Made by a program: the position numbers and the translations under genes. The notes beneath the pieces are model-generated. The model did not search any database and had not been told where the DNA came from. It saw only the letters and a program-made list of their open reading frames with translations. A DNA stretch of 42,951 nucleotides from Cupriavidus sp. AU9028 (GTDB lineage Bacteria > Pseudomonadota > Gammaproteobacteria > Burkholderiales > Burkholderiaceae): contig NZ_JAIMCG010000026.1 in assembly GCF_019795295.1 (NCBI RefSeq), positions 1-42,951 of the forward strand, read 5' to 3'. The number at the start of each line of letters is the position of its first letter. Position 1 is the first letter of the stretch. Below, one piece after another: positions 11,063-20,415 of this stretch.

Positions 11063-14000
11063 ATGAACGGCACCGACATGCCGGCCGTGCCGGCCCAGGG
11101 CAGCGAGCCCCGCGCGCCCCGCAAGCGCCCGCGCTGGGTGCGGGCGCTGCTGTGGTTCCTGCTGGTGCTGGTGGCGCTGATCGTGCTGGCGGTGGCCGGC
11201 CTGCTGGTCGCCCTGCGCACCGAGACCGGCTCGCGCGAACTGTGGGGCCTGGCGGGCCGGCTCACCGGCGGCGCGCTGACCGGGCAGTTCGAGGGGGGCA
11301 CGTTCGCCAATGGGGTGCGCCTGCGCGATGTTGCCTTCGTGCGCGGCGACACCCGTATCGACGTGACGAGTATCGACGGCAACTGGGCGCTGGCATGGCG
11401 GCTCGGCCCGGGCGGCGCTCGCCTGCATGTGGCCTGGCTGCGCATCGGCGAGGTGCAGGTCAACCTGCCCCCGGCCGTCGACGAGCCGGACGACAAGCCG
11501 GCCACCATGCCGCAGTCGCTCGAGCTGCCGCTGACGGTGGACGTCGACTCGCTGACACTGCAGCGGCTGACCTTGCGCCGCGGCCTGCTTGCCACGCCGG
11601 CGACGGACCCGATGGTGGAGATTACCGACCTGGCCGCGTCGCTGCATTCGGACGGCGAGCGGCATCGGCTGAGTCTGGCCAATGTCGGCACCCCCTACGG
11701 CAAGCTCTCGGCCAACGCGCAGCTCGGCGGGGCGGCGCCGTTTCCGCTCAATGCCGAGGCGCTGCTGGAGGGCAGCTGGCAGAAGGAGAGCTTCAGCCTG
11801 AGCGCGCGCGCGGCGGGCAATCTGGAGTCGCTGCGGGCCGATCTCGAAGCCACCGGCGAGCGCATCCGCGCGCGCGGCGAGGCCGACGTGACGCCGTTCG
11901 GCACGGTGCCGTTCACCCGCCTGGTGCTGCGCGGCGACCGCATCGATCCGCGCCTGTTCAGTCCGTCCGCGCCCCAGGCCAATCTGAGCGTGCAGGCCGA
12001 CCTGCGGCCGGTCAGGCCGGCTGCCGCTCCCGCTCCCGCTCCCGCTCCGGCAAGCGCTCCCGCGGCCAGCGCGCCTGCCGCGAGCGTCCCGGCGGCCAGC
12101 GCGCCACCGGGCGGTGCGGCACCGGGCGGTGCTGCACCTCCGGCGGCGGCGCCCCTGACGGTGGCCGGCCCGATCAGCATCACCAATAGCGAAGCGGGCG
12201 CGATCGACACCGGCCGGCTGCCGGTGACCACCATCGAGGCGAGCGTCGAACTGAACGCCTCGGCCCAGCATGTGCGCGAGCTGCGCATCGGCCTGAGCGG
12301 AGACGGGGAGATTGCCGGCTCGGGTTCGTTGCGCGACGGTCATGGCGGCTTCGACCTCGATGTGCGCCGGGTGGATCCGCATGCGCTGCACGGCGCGCTG
12401 CGGCCGATGCGCCTGTCCGGTCCGGTCATCGTCCGGCTCGAACCGGGACGCCAGAGCGTGGCGCTGGACATCGGCGGCGGACCGTTGAAGCTGTTTGCCG
12501 ACGCCCGCATCGACGCCGAGGCGGTCACGCTGGCGGCGCTGCGGGTTGGCCTGGCCGACGGCAGCGTGCAGGCGGAAGGGCGGCTGGGTCTGAAGGAGCA
12601 GCAGCCCTTCGCCTTCAAGGGCCGCATCGCCAATCTGGACCCGTCGCGGCTGGCGGATGTCGCGCGCGGCCGCATCAACGCCAGCTTCGACGCCAATGGC
12701 ACGCTGGCGGAGGTCATCCGCGCCGCGCTGGATTTCAGCATCGGCGACAGCGAGTATGCCGGGCTGCCGATGACCGGGGGCGGCAAGGTGCGCGTCGCGG
12801 GCAAGCGGCTGCTGCCAAGCGAGGCGACGCTGTCGATGGCGGGCAACCGCGCCGACGTTCGCGGCAGCTTCGGCGCGCCCGGAGACCGGCTGCGGGTGGC
12901 GGTGGACGCGCCGCAGCTGGACCGCCTGCGCTTCGGCGTGAGCGGCGCGCTCAAGCTGGACGGCGACGTCGCGGGCACGATCGAGCGGCCCGAAGTGACC
13001 GCCACTTATTCGGCCAGTGCGCTGGCGTTCGGCGAGCACCGGCTGGCGTCGGCCAACGGCAGCGCCGAGCTGCGCGGCGGGCTGGACGGCCCGCTGCGTT
13101 TCCGTCTCGATGCCAGCGGGTATCGCGGGCCGCAGATGGGCATGCGCACCCTGAGCGCCCGGCTCGACGGCACCCAGGCCAATCACACCTTCGAGGCCAG
13201 CGGCGAAGGCCGCATGCGCGGCAATCCGCTGCAACTTGCCGTGGCCGGCCAGGGGAGCTGGCAGGGCGAGCGCTGGAGCGGCACCCTGCGCACGCTGCAG
13301 GAAACCGGCACCTTCGACCTGCGCCTGGCCCAGCCGGTCACCGTCACCGCGGCGGCGCAGCAGCTGGTGCTGGGGGCGACCCGGCTGACGTTCGGGCCCG
13401 GCACCATCACCATCGGTGCGCTCGACTGGAACCGCGGCCGGATCCGCTCGAACGGCGCCATCGACGGCCTGCGCGTGGCGCATCTGCTGCAAATCATGGA
13501 AACCGTCACCGGAGACGCGCCGCCGGTGCGCTCGGACCTGGTGCTGGACGGCAACTGGAACCTGAATCTGGCCGAAACCGCGTCGGGGTTTGCCGAACTG
13601 CGCCGCCGCGGCGGCGACCTGTCGGTCAATGCCGGCCGCGGCTTCACCACCCTCGGCCTGGGCCAGACCGTGTTGCGCGCCGACATCGCGGGCGGACGCA
13701 TCCAGCTGCGTGGCAACGTGGAGTCGTCGCGGATCGGCTCGGTGCGCGTCGATACCTTTGCCGGGTTGACGCCGACGCAGGGCGTGCAGTCGGTGACGCC
13801 AGCCTCCGCCATCGGCGGTCGCGTGGTGCTGGACGTGCCGAAGCTGGCGGCGGTGGAGACGCTGACCGGCCCGCAATACGGGCTGGAAGGAAGACTGGCT
13901 GCCACGCTCGATCTGGCCGGCACGGTCGGCGCACCGCTGCTGACCGGCGCCGTCAGCGGCGATGACCTGGGTGTCACGCTGTACGACCAGGGCATCCGGC

Positions 14001-15283
14001 TGCAGAACGGCACGATACGCATCGCCCTGGACCGCAACGTGATCGAGCTGCGGCAGGTGGTGTTCCATGGCGGCGACGGCACGCTGACCGCCAGCGGCAA
14101 TGTGCGGCTGGGCGAAGCCGATCCGACGTTGTCGGCGCGGATCGTCGCCGACCGGCTGCAGCTGTTCGCCAGTCCGGAACGGACGCTGGTGCTGTCCGGC
14201 CAGGCCACCATGGCCAGCGAAGCGCGCCAGCTGGCCATCCGCGGCCAGTTCCGTGTCGATCGCGGCCTGTTCGACCTGCCCAAGGCCAGCGCGCCGGTGC
14301 TGGGCGACGACGTGGTGGTGATCCGCAATGACGATCGGCGCCGCCGCCAGCTGCGCACCGAGTCGACGCCGGTGGTGCCCGAGTCCAGGCCGACGCCGGG
14401 CTTCGCGCCGGTGATCGACCTCGCGCTGGATCTGGGCAGCAATTTCCGTTTCCGGGGCGCCGGCGCCGATCTGTTGCTGGCCGGACGCCTGAATGTCGAC
14501 AGCGAGCCGTTGACGCCGCTGCGGGTGACCGGTACGGTCAACGTGGTCAACGGTACCTACGAAGCCTTCGGCCGGCGCCTGCAGATCGTGCGCGGCGTGG
14601 TCAACTTCAATGGCCCGGTGAACAATCCCAACCTCAATATCCGCGCGATGCGGCTGAACCAGGAAGTGGAGGCCGGCGTCGAGGTCACCGGCACGGTGCG
14701 CTTCCCGCGTGTGCGGCTGGTCTCCGAGCCCAATGTGCCGGACGAGGACAAGCTGTCCTGGCTGATGTTCGGCTACGGCGCGGAGAATGCCGGCACCGCG
14801 CAGCAGCAGGCGTTGAGCGGCCAGGCGCTGGGCGGCGCCGCGCTCGGCATGCTGGGCTCGCGCGCCGGCAAGGGCGTGGCGCAGCGCTTCGGCTTCGACG
14901 AGTTCTCGATCGGACCGAGCACGGCGGGGCTGACCGACACGCAGGTGGTCAGCGTGGGCAAGGCGGTGACCGAGAAGATCACCGTGGGCTACGAGCAGGG
15001 CCTGACCTCGGCCGGCAACGTCGTCAAGCTGACCTGGGCCTTCTCGCGCCGCTGGTCGTTGCTGGCGCGAGGCGGCTCGATCAACGGTGCCTCCTTGCTG
15101 TTCAACCGGCGCTTCAGCAGCTGGAGCGCCCTGTTCTCAGGCGGACCGGCGCGCCGGGATGCCGACAGGAGAGTCAATGAGAGTGACGCCGACCGGCCGC
15201 AAGGGGCCGGACCAGCAGAACGTGCCGATGGCGGCGAGGGGTCCGGGGACGCTACGCCAGCGGTGGAGCCTGTCCGTCGATGA
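11063..15283 (+). CDS. tamB: Translocation and assembly module inner-membrane protein TamB
   Basis: TamB (DUF490/AsmA-like) spans the periplasm as a long hydrophobic beta groove linking the inner membrane to TamA and may carry phospholipids. The 1406-residue product has an N-terminal anchor at about 25-51 and repeated beta-rich sequence. Its C-terminal DUF490 region includes SNFRFRGAGADLLLAGRLNV, LSWLMFGYG and a barrel-like end near LLFNRRFS (about 1347). The ATG at 11063 has GGAGG five bases upstream. Two oddities stand out. An Ala/Pro/Gly-rich linker of about 45 residues (316-366) interrupts the groove. A hydrophilic tail of about 55 residues follows the usual C-terminus and overlaps the next gene by 107 bases. 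Function from family and neighbour is secure. Confidence 0.93.
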   Translation: MNGTDMPAVPAQGSEPRAPRKRPRWVRALLWFLLVLVALIVLAVAGLLVALRTETGSRELWGLAGRLTGGALTGQFEGGTFANGVRLRDVAFVRGDTRIDVTSIDGNWALAWRLGPGGARLHVAWLRIGEVQVNLPPAVDEPDDKPATMPQSLELPLTVDVDSLTLQRLTLRRGLLATPATDPMVEITDLAASLHSDGERHRLSLANVGTPYGKLSANAQLGGAAPFPLNAEALLEGSWQKESFSLSARAAGNLESLRADLEATGERIRARGEADVTPFGTVPFTRLVLRGDRIDPRLFSPSAPQANLSVQADLRPVRPAAAPAPAPAPASAPAASAPAASVPAASAPPGGAAPGGAAPPAAAPLTVAGPISITNSEAGAIDTGRLPVTTIEASVELNASAQHVRELRIGLSGDGEIAGSGSLRDGHGGFDLDVRRVDPHALHGALRPMRLSGPVIVRLEPGRQSVALDIGGGPLKLFADARIDAEAVTLAALRVGLADGSVQAEGRLGLKEQQPFAFKGRIANLDPSRLADVARGRINASFDANGTLAEVIRAALDFSIGDSEYAGLPMTGGGKVRVAGKRLLPSEATLSMAGNRADVRGSFGAPGDRLRVAVDAPQLDRLRFGVSGALKLDGDVAGTIERPEVTATYSASALAFGEHRLASANGSAELRGGLDGPLRFRLDASGYRGPQMGMRTLSARLDGTQANHTFEASGEGRMRGNPLQLAVAGQGSWQGERWSGTLRTLQETGTFDLRLAQPVTVTAAAQQLVLGATRLTFGPGTITIGALDWNRGRIRSNGAIDGLRVAHLLQIMETVTGDAPPVRSDLVLDGNWNLNLAETASGFAELRRRGGDLSVNAGRGFTTLGLGQTVLRADIAGGRIQLRGNVESSRIGSVRVDTFAGLTPTQGVQSVTPASAIGGRVVLDVPKLAAVETLTGPQYGLEGRLAATLDLAGTVGAPLLTGAVSGDDLGVTLYDQGIRLQNGTIRIALDRNVIELRQVVFHGGDGTLTASGNVRLGEADPTLSARIVADRLQLFASPERTLVLSGQATMASEARQLAIRGQFRVDRGLFDLPKASAPVLGDDVVVIRNDDRRRRQLRTESTPVVPESRPTPGFAPVIDLALDLGSNFRFRGAGADLLLAGRLNVDSEPLTPLRVTGTVNVVNGTYEAFGRRLQIVRGVVNFNGPVNNPNLNIRAMRLNQEVEAGVEVTGTVRFPRVRLVSEPNVPDEDKLSWLMFGYGAENAGTAQQQALSGQALGGAALGMLGSRAGKGVAQRFGFDEFSIGPSTAGLTDTQVVSVGKAVTEKITVGYEQGLTSAGNVVKLTWAFSRRWSLLARGGSINGASLLFNRRFSSWSALFSGGPARRDADRRVNESDADRPQGAGPAERADGGEGSGDATPAVEPVRR

Positions 15284-15884
15284 CAGCGCCAACGCGCAGC
15301 GCCACCGCGGCGGTCCCCGCCGCGGGTTGGCAGCGATGGGCCTGATCGCGTCGGTGCTGGCGCTGTTCGGTTGCGACCAGCGCAAGGTGGACGAGGCCGT
15401 GAACCGCGCGCAGGAAGGCGCGCGAGCGTTCTGGCATTCGGTACAGCCGGACAGGACGCTGTTTCGCGGCATCGAGACCGGCGTCTCCACCGAGGAGGAT
15501 GTCAGGCGCACCGCCGGGCGGCCCGACCTCGTCTGGGAAGACGAGAGCGGGGCGCGCACGCTGGAGTACCCGCGCGGACCGGAGGGCGCCACCACGTGGC
15601 AGGTCACCATCGGCACGGACGGCCGCGTGGCCAGGATCGAGCAGGTGCTGACCGCGGAGAATTTTGCCCGGGTGCGGGCGGGGATGAGCGAGGACGGCGT
15701 GCGCCGGCTGCTGGGGCGGCCGACCACCGTGGAAGCGTACGCCCGCAAGCGCGAGACGGTATGGAGCTACCGCTGGTGGGAGAGCAGCCAGCAGCAGGCC
15801 ATGTTCAATGTGCACTTCGGCGCCGATGCCCGCGTCACGCACACCTCGCGCAGCGACGATCCATCGACCACGAAGGGAGGCTGA
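15177..15884 (+). CDS. BamE/SmpA-OmlA-like lipoprotein
   Basis: A probable outer-membrane lipoprotein with two BamE-like (SmpA/OmlA) units, roughly residues 88-155 (GVSTEEDVRRTAGRPDLVW) and 160-232 (GMSEDGVRRLLGRPTTVEAYARK). The lipobox is LALFGC with the acylated Cys at 66 if translation starts at 15177. That start has a good AGGAG site (15167-15171) but leaves an unusually long 50-residue n-region and overlaps tamB by 107 bases. An ATG at 15336 would give a compact signal (MGLIASVLALFGC) but lacks a ribosome-binding site. Position after tamAB suggests a role in the same outer-membrane assembly pathway; this is inference. It could instead be the cell's general BamE paralogue. Confidence 0.75.
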   Translation: MRVTPTGRKGPDQQNVPMAARGPGTLRQRWSLSVDDSANAQRHRGGPRRGLAAMGLIASVLALFGCDQRKVDEAVNRAQEGARAFWHSVQPDRTLFRGIETGVSTEEDVRRTAGRPDLVWEDESGARTLEYPRGPEGATTWQVTIGTDGRVARIEQVLTAENFARVRAGMSEDGVRRLLGRPTTVEAYARKRETVWSYRWWESSQQQAMFNVHFGADARVTHTSRSDDPSTTKGG

Positions 15885-15903
15885 GCGGGACCGGGCGTCC
15901 CGC
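15885..15903. terminator. Hairpin between convergent lipoprotein gene and metG
   Basis: A perfect 7-bp stem (GCGGGAC / GTCCCGC) with a 5-base loop begins one base after the lipoprotein stop codon and lies in the 33-base gap before the convergent metG stop. There is no T-run on either side, so it could be a weak terminator or an mRNA 3'-end stabiliser. Confidence 0.4.
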
Positions 15904-15917
15904 TCCCGCCCTCGGGC

Positions 15918-17981
15918 CTAGCGGATACGCATGCCCGGCACGGCGCCTTCGTGCGGTTCGAGGATGAACAGGCCCGGCGTGGCCTTTTCGTCCGCCGCCG
16001 AGGCCGCCAGCACCATCCCTTCGGACAGGCCGAACTTCATCTTGCGTGGCGCCAGGTTGGCCACCACCACGGTCAGCTTGCCGACCAGCTGCTCGGGCTG
16101 GTAGGCCGACTGGATGCCCGAGAACACGTTGCGGGTCTTGCCTTCGCCCAGGTCCAGCGTCAGTTGCAGCAGCTTGTTCGAGCCCTCGACCTTGCTGCAC
16201 GCGACGATGCGCGCCACGCGCAGGTCGACCTTGGCGAAGTCGTCGATGGTGATGGTGTCCGCCACGGGCTCGATCGCCGCGCCGCTGGCCTGCGCCTGCG
16301 GCGCCGTGGCCTGCAGCGAGTCGCGGTTGGCGGCGAGCAGCGCCTCGATCTGCTTGGCATCGACGCGGGTCATCAGATGCTGGTACGGCTGGATCGGCAG
16401 CTCGCTGCGCAGCGGCCGGGTCACCGAGGCCCAGTCCAGCGGCGCGATATTCAGGAAGCGCTCCACTGCCGCGGCCACGTTCGGCACCACCGGTTTCAGG
16501 TAGACCGTCAGGATGCGGAACGCTTCCAGCGAGATCGAGCACGCCGCGTGCAGTGCCGCGCGCTGGTTCTCGTCGCGCGCCAGTTCCCAGGGCTTCTCGG
16601 TGTCGACATAGGCGTTGACCGCATCGGTCAGCTCCATCACCAGGCGCAGCGCCTTGCTGTATTCGCGCGCTTCGTAGAGCTGGGCGACCTGCGGCGCGGC
16701 ATCGCGCAGCTGTGCCAGCAGCGGATGTCCCAGCGCGGTGTCGTCCACCTTGCCGTCGAAGCGCTTGACGAGGAAGCCGGCGGCGCGGCTGGCGATATTG
16801 ACGTACTTGCCGACCAGGTCGCTGTTGACCCGCGAGATGAAGTCGTCCAGGTTCAGGTCCAGGTCTTCCATGCTCGCGTTGAGCTTGGCGGCGAAGTAAT
16901 AGCGCAGCCACTCCGGATTCATGCCGGTGTCGATATAGCTCTGCGCGGTGATGAAGGTGCCGCGCGACTTGCTCATCTTGGCGCCGTCCACGGTCAGGAA
17001 GCCGTGCGCAAACACGTTGGTCGGCGTGCGGTGGCCGGAGAACTTGAGCATCGCCGGCCAGAACAGCGTGTGGAAGTACAGGATGTCCTTGCCGATGAAG
17101 TGATACTGCTCGGCATCGGAGTCCGGGCTGACCCAGCTGGCGAAATCCATGCCCTTGCGCTGGCACAGGTTCATCAGGCTCGCGTAGTAGCCGATCGGCG
17201 CGTCCAGCCAGACATAGAAGAACTTGCCCGGCGCACCGGGGATCTCGAAGCCGAAGTAGGGCGCATCGCGCGAGATGTCCCAGTCCGACAGCGTCGACGC
17301 CTCGCCATCGCTGCCCAGCCACTCCTGCATCTTGTTGGCCGCCTCGGGCTGCGCCAGACCCGCCACCCACTCGCGCAGGAAGCGCTCGCAGCGCGGATCG
17401 GACAGCTTGAAGAAGTAGTGCGTCGAGGTCTTGCGCACCGGCGTCGCACCCGACACCACCGAGTACGGGTTCTTCAGCTCGGTCGGGCTGTAGGTGGTGC
17501 CGCAGACTTCGCAGGAGTCGCCGTACTGGTCCTTCGCGCCGCACTTGGGACACTCGCCCTTGATGAAGCGGTCGGGCAGGAACATCGACTTGACGGGATC
17601 GAAGAACTGCTCGACATCGCGCTCGGCGATCAGGTCCTGTTCCTTGAGTGCCAGGTAGAACGACTCGCACAGCTGGCGGTTCTCGTCCGCATCGGTGCTG
17701 TGATAGTTGTCGAACGACACCAGGAAGCTGTCGAAATCGCGCTTGTGCTCGGCCCAGACGCGGTCGATCAGCTGCTTGGGCGTGATGCCTTCCTTCTCCG
17801 CGCGCAGCATGACCGGGGTGCCGTGGGTATCGTCGGCGCCGACGTAATAGACCTCGTTGCCCATCATGCGCTGGAAGCGCACCCAGATATCGGTCTGGAT
17901 GTACTCGACCAGATGGCCGATGTGAATCTGGCCATTGGCGTAGGGAAGGGCGGAAGTGACGAGGATTCGACGTGCTGTCAT
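15918..17981 (-). CDS. metG: Methionyl-tRNA synthetase
   Basis: Class I synthetase that charges tRNA-Met and initiator tRNA. The 687-residue protein has the E. coli-type architecture. The catalytic domain carries HIGH at 20-23 (NGQIHIGHL). The zinc-binding insert has four cysteines in [17 protein letters not shown] near residues 144-160. KMSKSRG occurs near 334, followed by an anticodon-binding helical domain. A C-terminal EMAP-II/Trbp111-like tRNA-binding and dimerisation domain covers about the last 110 residues ([13 protein letters not shown] ... [13 protein letters not shown]). A linker near 560-575 is rich in Ala and Gln. The gene appears to be transcribed alone on the minus strand, with an OmpA-family gene and its terminator upstream. 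Confidence 0.97.
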   Translation of the reverse strand: MTARRILVTSALPYANGQIHIGHLVEYIQTDIWVRFQRMMGNEVYYVGADDTHGTPVMLRAEKEGITPKQLIDRVWAEHKRDFDSFLVSFDNYHSTDADENRQLCESFYLALKEQDLIAERDVEQFFDPVKSMFLPDRFIKGECPKCGAKDQYGDSCEVCGTTYSPTELKNPYSVVSGATPVRKTSTHYFFKLSDPRCERFLREWVAGLAQPEAANKMQEWLGSDGEASTLSDWDISRDAPYFGFEIPGAPGKFFYVWLDAPIGYYASLMNLCQRKGMDFASWVSPDSDAEQYHFIGKDILYFHTLFWPAMLKFSGHRTPTNVFAHGFLTVDGAKMSKSRGTFITAQSYIDTGMNPEWLRYYFAAKLNASMEDLDLNLDDFISRVNSDLVGKYVNIASRAAGFLVKRFDGKVDDTALGHPLLAQLRDAAPQVAQLYEAREYSKALRLVMELTDAVNAYVDTEKPWELARDENQRAALHAACSISLEAFRILTVYLKPVVPNVAAAVERFLNIAPLDWASVTRPLRSELPIQPYQHLMTRVDAKQIEALLAANRDSLQATAPQAQASGAAIEPVADTITIDDFAKVDLRVARIVACSKVEGSNKLLQLTLDLGEGKTRNVFSGIQSAYQPEQLVGKLTVVVANLAPRKMKFGLSEGMVLAASAADEKATPGLFILEPHEGAVPGMRIR

Positions 17982-18117
17982 GGAATGGCGGTCGGGAATG
18001 CGGTTGGTGTCGTGTGCCCTGGCGCGCGGGGCGCGGGGGAAACCGCCATTCTAGCAAGCGATGGGCGATGGCTTTCGTCGCGATTGCCCGGCCGTGGCCG
18101 CAATGGGCGTCGCGGCC

Positions 18118-18145
18118 AAAAAAAAGCGCCGGTCAGAGCCGGCGC
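18118..18145 (-). terminator. Rho-independent terminator of the OmpA-family gene
   Basis: On the minus strand a 7-bp GC stem (18126-18132 with 18139-18145, GCGCCGG/CCGGCGC) with a 6-base loop is followed by eight T. It lies about 105 bases beyond the OmpA-family stop codon and is a textbook intrinsic terminator. Confidence 0.9.
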
Positions 18146-18251
18146 AGCTTTCCACAACGGAAAAGGAGGAGAAATCAGGTACCGCCCGGGAGGTCAGCCA
18201 CCAATCGCGAGCCAGCAACGGCAGCAAGCGGTACCTGTCTCTATGACAGGG

Positions 18252-18884
18252 TCAGCCGCCGATTGGTTTCAAAAAAATTTCGACGCGGCGATTTTGCGCG
18301 CGGCCGGCTTCGGTCTTGTTGTCCGCAATGGGCTGGGTTTGGCCCCGTCCCTCGGATGCCAGCCGGTTCGAAGCGACGCCGCGTTCACCCAGATAGGTGG
18401 ACACGCTCTGGGCGCGGCGCTGCGACAGCCGCATGTTGTAGGGCGCGTTGCCGGTGCTGTCGGTATGGCCGATCACCGTGGCCGACACGTCCTGGTGCTG
18501 GTTCAGCGTCTGCGCGACCTGGTCCAGCACGGAGCGGAAGCTCGGCTTGATGGTGGCGCTGTCGGTGTCGAAGGTAACCTGGCTGGGGATGTTCACCTTC
18601 AGCGAGCCGTCCGGCTGCTCGGTAATCTGGGTGCCGGTCCCGGCGGTGTCCCGGTTCAGCTTGCCGCGGATGGCGTTCCAGTTGTACCCGACCGTACCGC
18701 CCGCGGCCGCGCCGACGGCGGCGCCCACGGCCGTGCCGGTGCTGTTGCCACCGATCAGGTTGCCAAGGCCGGCCCCGACGGCGGCGCCGACGCCGGTGCC
18801 CACTGCGGTATGCGTACCTTGCTCAGTGGCGCAGCCGGCCGCCAGGGCGGCGACGATCGAGAGGCTGACGAGCTTGACTTTCAT
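18252..18884 (-). CDS. OmpA-family lipoprotein with glycine-zipper segment
   Basis: A 210-residue envelope protein. The signal peptide ends in a lipobox (VAALAAGC, Cys at about 18), so it should be lipid-anchored. A glycine-zipper region follows (VGTGVGAAVGAGLGNLIGG and GTAVGAAVGAAAGGTVGYNW), as in the YMGG/Rick_17kDa families. From about residue 95 there is a complete OmpA C-terminal domain with FDTDSATIKP, IGHTDSTG, LSQRRAQSV and AGRAQNRRVEI, which binds peptidoglycan. The protein should link outer membrane and cell wall. The ATG at 18884 has AGGAG seven bases upstream. It is single-gene, with its own terminator, and divergent from apbC. Similar proteins are annotated as YiaD-like. Confidence 0.93.
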   Translation of the reverse strand: MKVKLVSLSIVAALAAGCATEQGTHTAVGTGVGAAVGAGLGNLIGGNSTGTAVGAAVGAAAGGTVGYNWNAIRGKLNRDTAGTGTQITEQPDGSLKVNIPSQVTFDTDSATIKPSFRSVLDQVAQTLNQHQDVSATVIGHTDSTGNAPYNMRLSQRRAQSVSTYLGERGVASNRLASEGRGQTQPIADNKTEAGRAQNRRVEIFLKPIGG

Positions 18885-19324
18885 GCTTTCTCCTTCTGAC
18901 GACTTTTGATGTTTGGTCGCCGGCGCTGATTGGCAACGCGCCGCGCGGTGGCCAGTCGTGTTGAATTGTGACTTGTAACTAACGTTGGCGCCGTGAACCG
19001 GCTGGTAACTCTTCCTTGCGGAATGCCTTATTGCGCCAGCACCGTCACAAAAGCGCAAGTCGGCGTCTTCTGACACAAGCACGGCGGCTGGGCAGATGAA
19101 CCGCCGGCCTGGCGGTCTTGGGCGGGGCTGGCCGCAGGGGCACTACAATAGGCATAGCCCCCCTCGTGCACAAGCGGCGGCCTGTGACATTTGTAAGCGG
19201 CTGTAATCCCCTTGCAAAATGAGGGGTATTGGCAGTTCAGCCACAGCGGCGAACCTTCCCGGCGGGAATGGTCACACTTTGATACAGTACGCGGCTTCCC
19301 AAATTTTCAGTAGCGGAGATTGTC
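18885..19324. promoter_or_regulatory. Divergent intergenic region OmpA-family / apbC
   Basis: A 440-base region holding promoters for both sides. A TACAAT hexamer at 19144-19149 is a good -10 candidate for apbC, 176 bases from its start codon. A small inverted repeat, CCCCT-N9-AGGGG (19208-19226), lies between it and the gene and could be an operator or leader hairpin. Sequence near 18960-19000 is relatively AT-rich, as expected for a promoter of the OmpA-family gene. No coding region is apparent. Confidence 0.35.
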
Positions 19325-20413
19325 TTGAGCCTTACCGTTGAACAGGTTACGCAGGCGCTGCGCACCGTGATCGATCCGAACACGGGCAAGGACCTGGTGA
19401 CGACGCGCTCGGCGCGCAACATCCGTGTCGACGGCGGCGACGTCTCGCTCGACGTGGAGCTGGGATATCCCGGCAAGAGCCAGCTCGACATCATCCGCAA
19501 GCTGGTGATCGCCGCGCTGCGCGAACTGCCCGGCGTGAGCAACGTCAGCGTAGCGGTGACGATGAACATCGTCGCGCATGCGGTGCAGCGCGGCGTCAAG
19601 CTGCTGCCCGGCGTCAAGAACGTGATCGCCGTCGCCTCGGGCAAGGGCGGCGTCGGCAAATCGACCACGGCGGTGAACCTGGCGCTGGCGCTGGCCGCAG
19701 AGGGCGCGCGCGTCGGCATGCTGGACGCCGACATCTACGGTCCGAGCCTTCCCACCATGCTGGGCATCGACGGCCGGCCCGAGTCGGCCGACGGCCAGAC
19801 CATGGAGCCGTTGGAGGGCCACGGCCTGCAGGCGAATTCGATCGGTTTCCTGATCGAGCAGGACAACCCGATGGTCTGGCGCGGGCCGATGGTGACCTCG
19901 GCGCTGGAACAGCTGTTGCGCCAGACCAACTGGCGCGAGCTCGACTACCTGATCGTCGACATGCCTCCGGGCACCGGCGACATCCAGCTGACGCTGTCGC
20001 AAAAGGTGCCGGTCACCGGCGCGGTGATCGTTACCACGCCGCAGGACATCGCCTTGCTGGACGCGAAGAAGGGACTGAAGATGTTCGAGAAGGTCGGCAT
20101 TCCGATCCTCGGCATCGTCGAGAACATGGCGGTCTACTGCTGCCCGAACTGCGGCCATGTCGAGCATATCTTCGGCGAGGGCGGCGGCGAGCGGATGTCC
20201 GAGCAGTACGGCGTCGATCTGCTGGGCAGCCTGCCGCTGAACCTGTCGATCCGGCAACAGGCCGACTCGGGCCGTCCGACCGTGGTGGCCGAGCCCGACA
20301 GCCCGGTGGCCGAGCTGTATCGCGGCATCGCGCGCAAGGTCGCGGTCAAGGTGGCCGACCGGGCCCGCGACATGAGCAGCAAGTTCCCCAGCATCGTCGT
20401 GCAGAACACCTGA
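19325..20413 (+). CDS. apbC: Iron-sulfur cluster carrier protein ApbC/Mrp
   Basis: P-loop ATPase that binds and transfers Fe-S clusters to apoproteins in the cytoplasm. The 362-residue product has an N-terminal MIP18/DUF59 domain (1-90). The deviant Walker A GKGGVGKST is at 106-114, DADIYGPS follows, and the cluster-binding CxxC is C273-P-N-C276 in YCCPNCG. Translation appears to start at a TTG (19325), supported by GGAG six bases upstream and by the family N-terminus SLTVEQVTQAL. The DUF3305 gene follows after two bases, so apbC leads what looks like an Fe-S and formate dehydrogenase operon. An Fe-S carrier in first place fits the many clusters needed by the proteins encoded downstream. Confidence 0.95.
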   Translation: MSLTVEQVTQALRTVIDPNTGKDLVTTRSARNIRVDGGDVSLDVELGYPGKSQLDIIRKLVIAALRELPGVSNVSVAVTMNIVAHAVQRGVKLLPGVKNVIAVASGKGGVGKSTTAVNLALALAAEGARVGMLDADIYGPSLPTMLGIDGRPESADGQTMEPLEGHGLQANSIGFLIEQDNPMVWRGPMVTSALEQLLRQTNWRELDYLIVDMPPGTGDIQLTLSQKVPVTGAVIVTTPQDIALLDAKKGLKMFEKVGIPILGIVENMAVYCCPNCGHVEHIFGEGGGERMSEQYGVDLLGSLPLNLSIRQQADSGRPTVVAEPDSPVAELYRGIARKVAVKVADRARDMSSKFPSIVVQNT

Positions 20414-20415
20414 CC

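Noticed and set aside
10793-14068. A 1091-codon open frame antisense to tamA/tamB
   Set aside because: High GC keeps stop codons rare on the opposite strand; its product is a His/Arg/Gln/Ala-rich string with no family features, and tamB on the plus strand is clearly real.
15951-18899. A 982-codon open frame antisense to metG and the OmpA-family gene
   Set aside because: It crosses two well-supported genes and a clear terminator on the other strand and has no recognisable domain.
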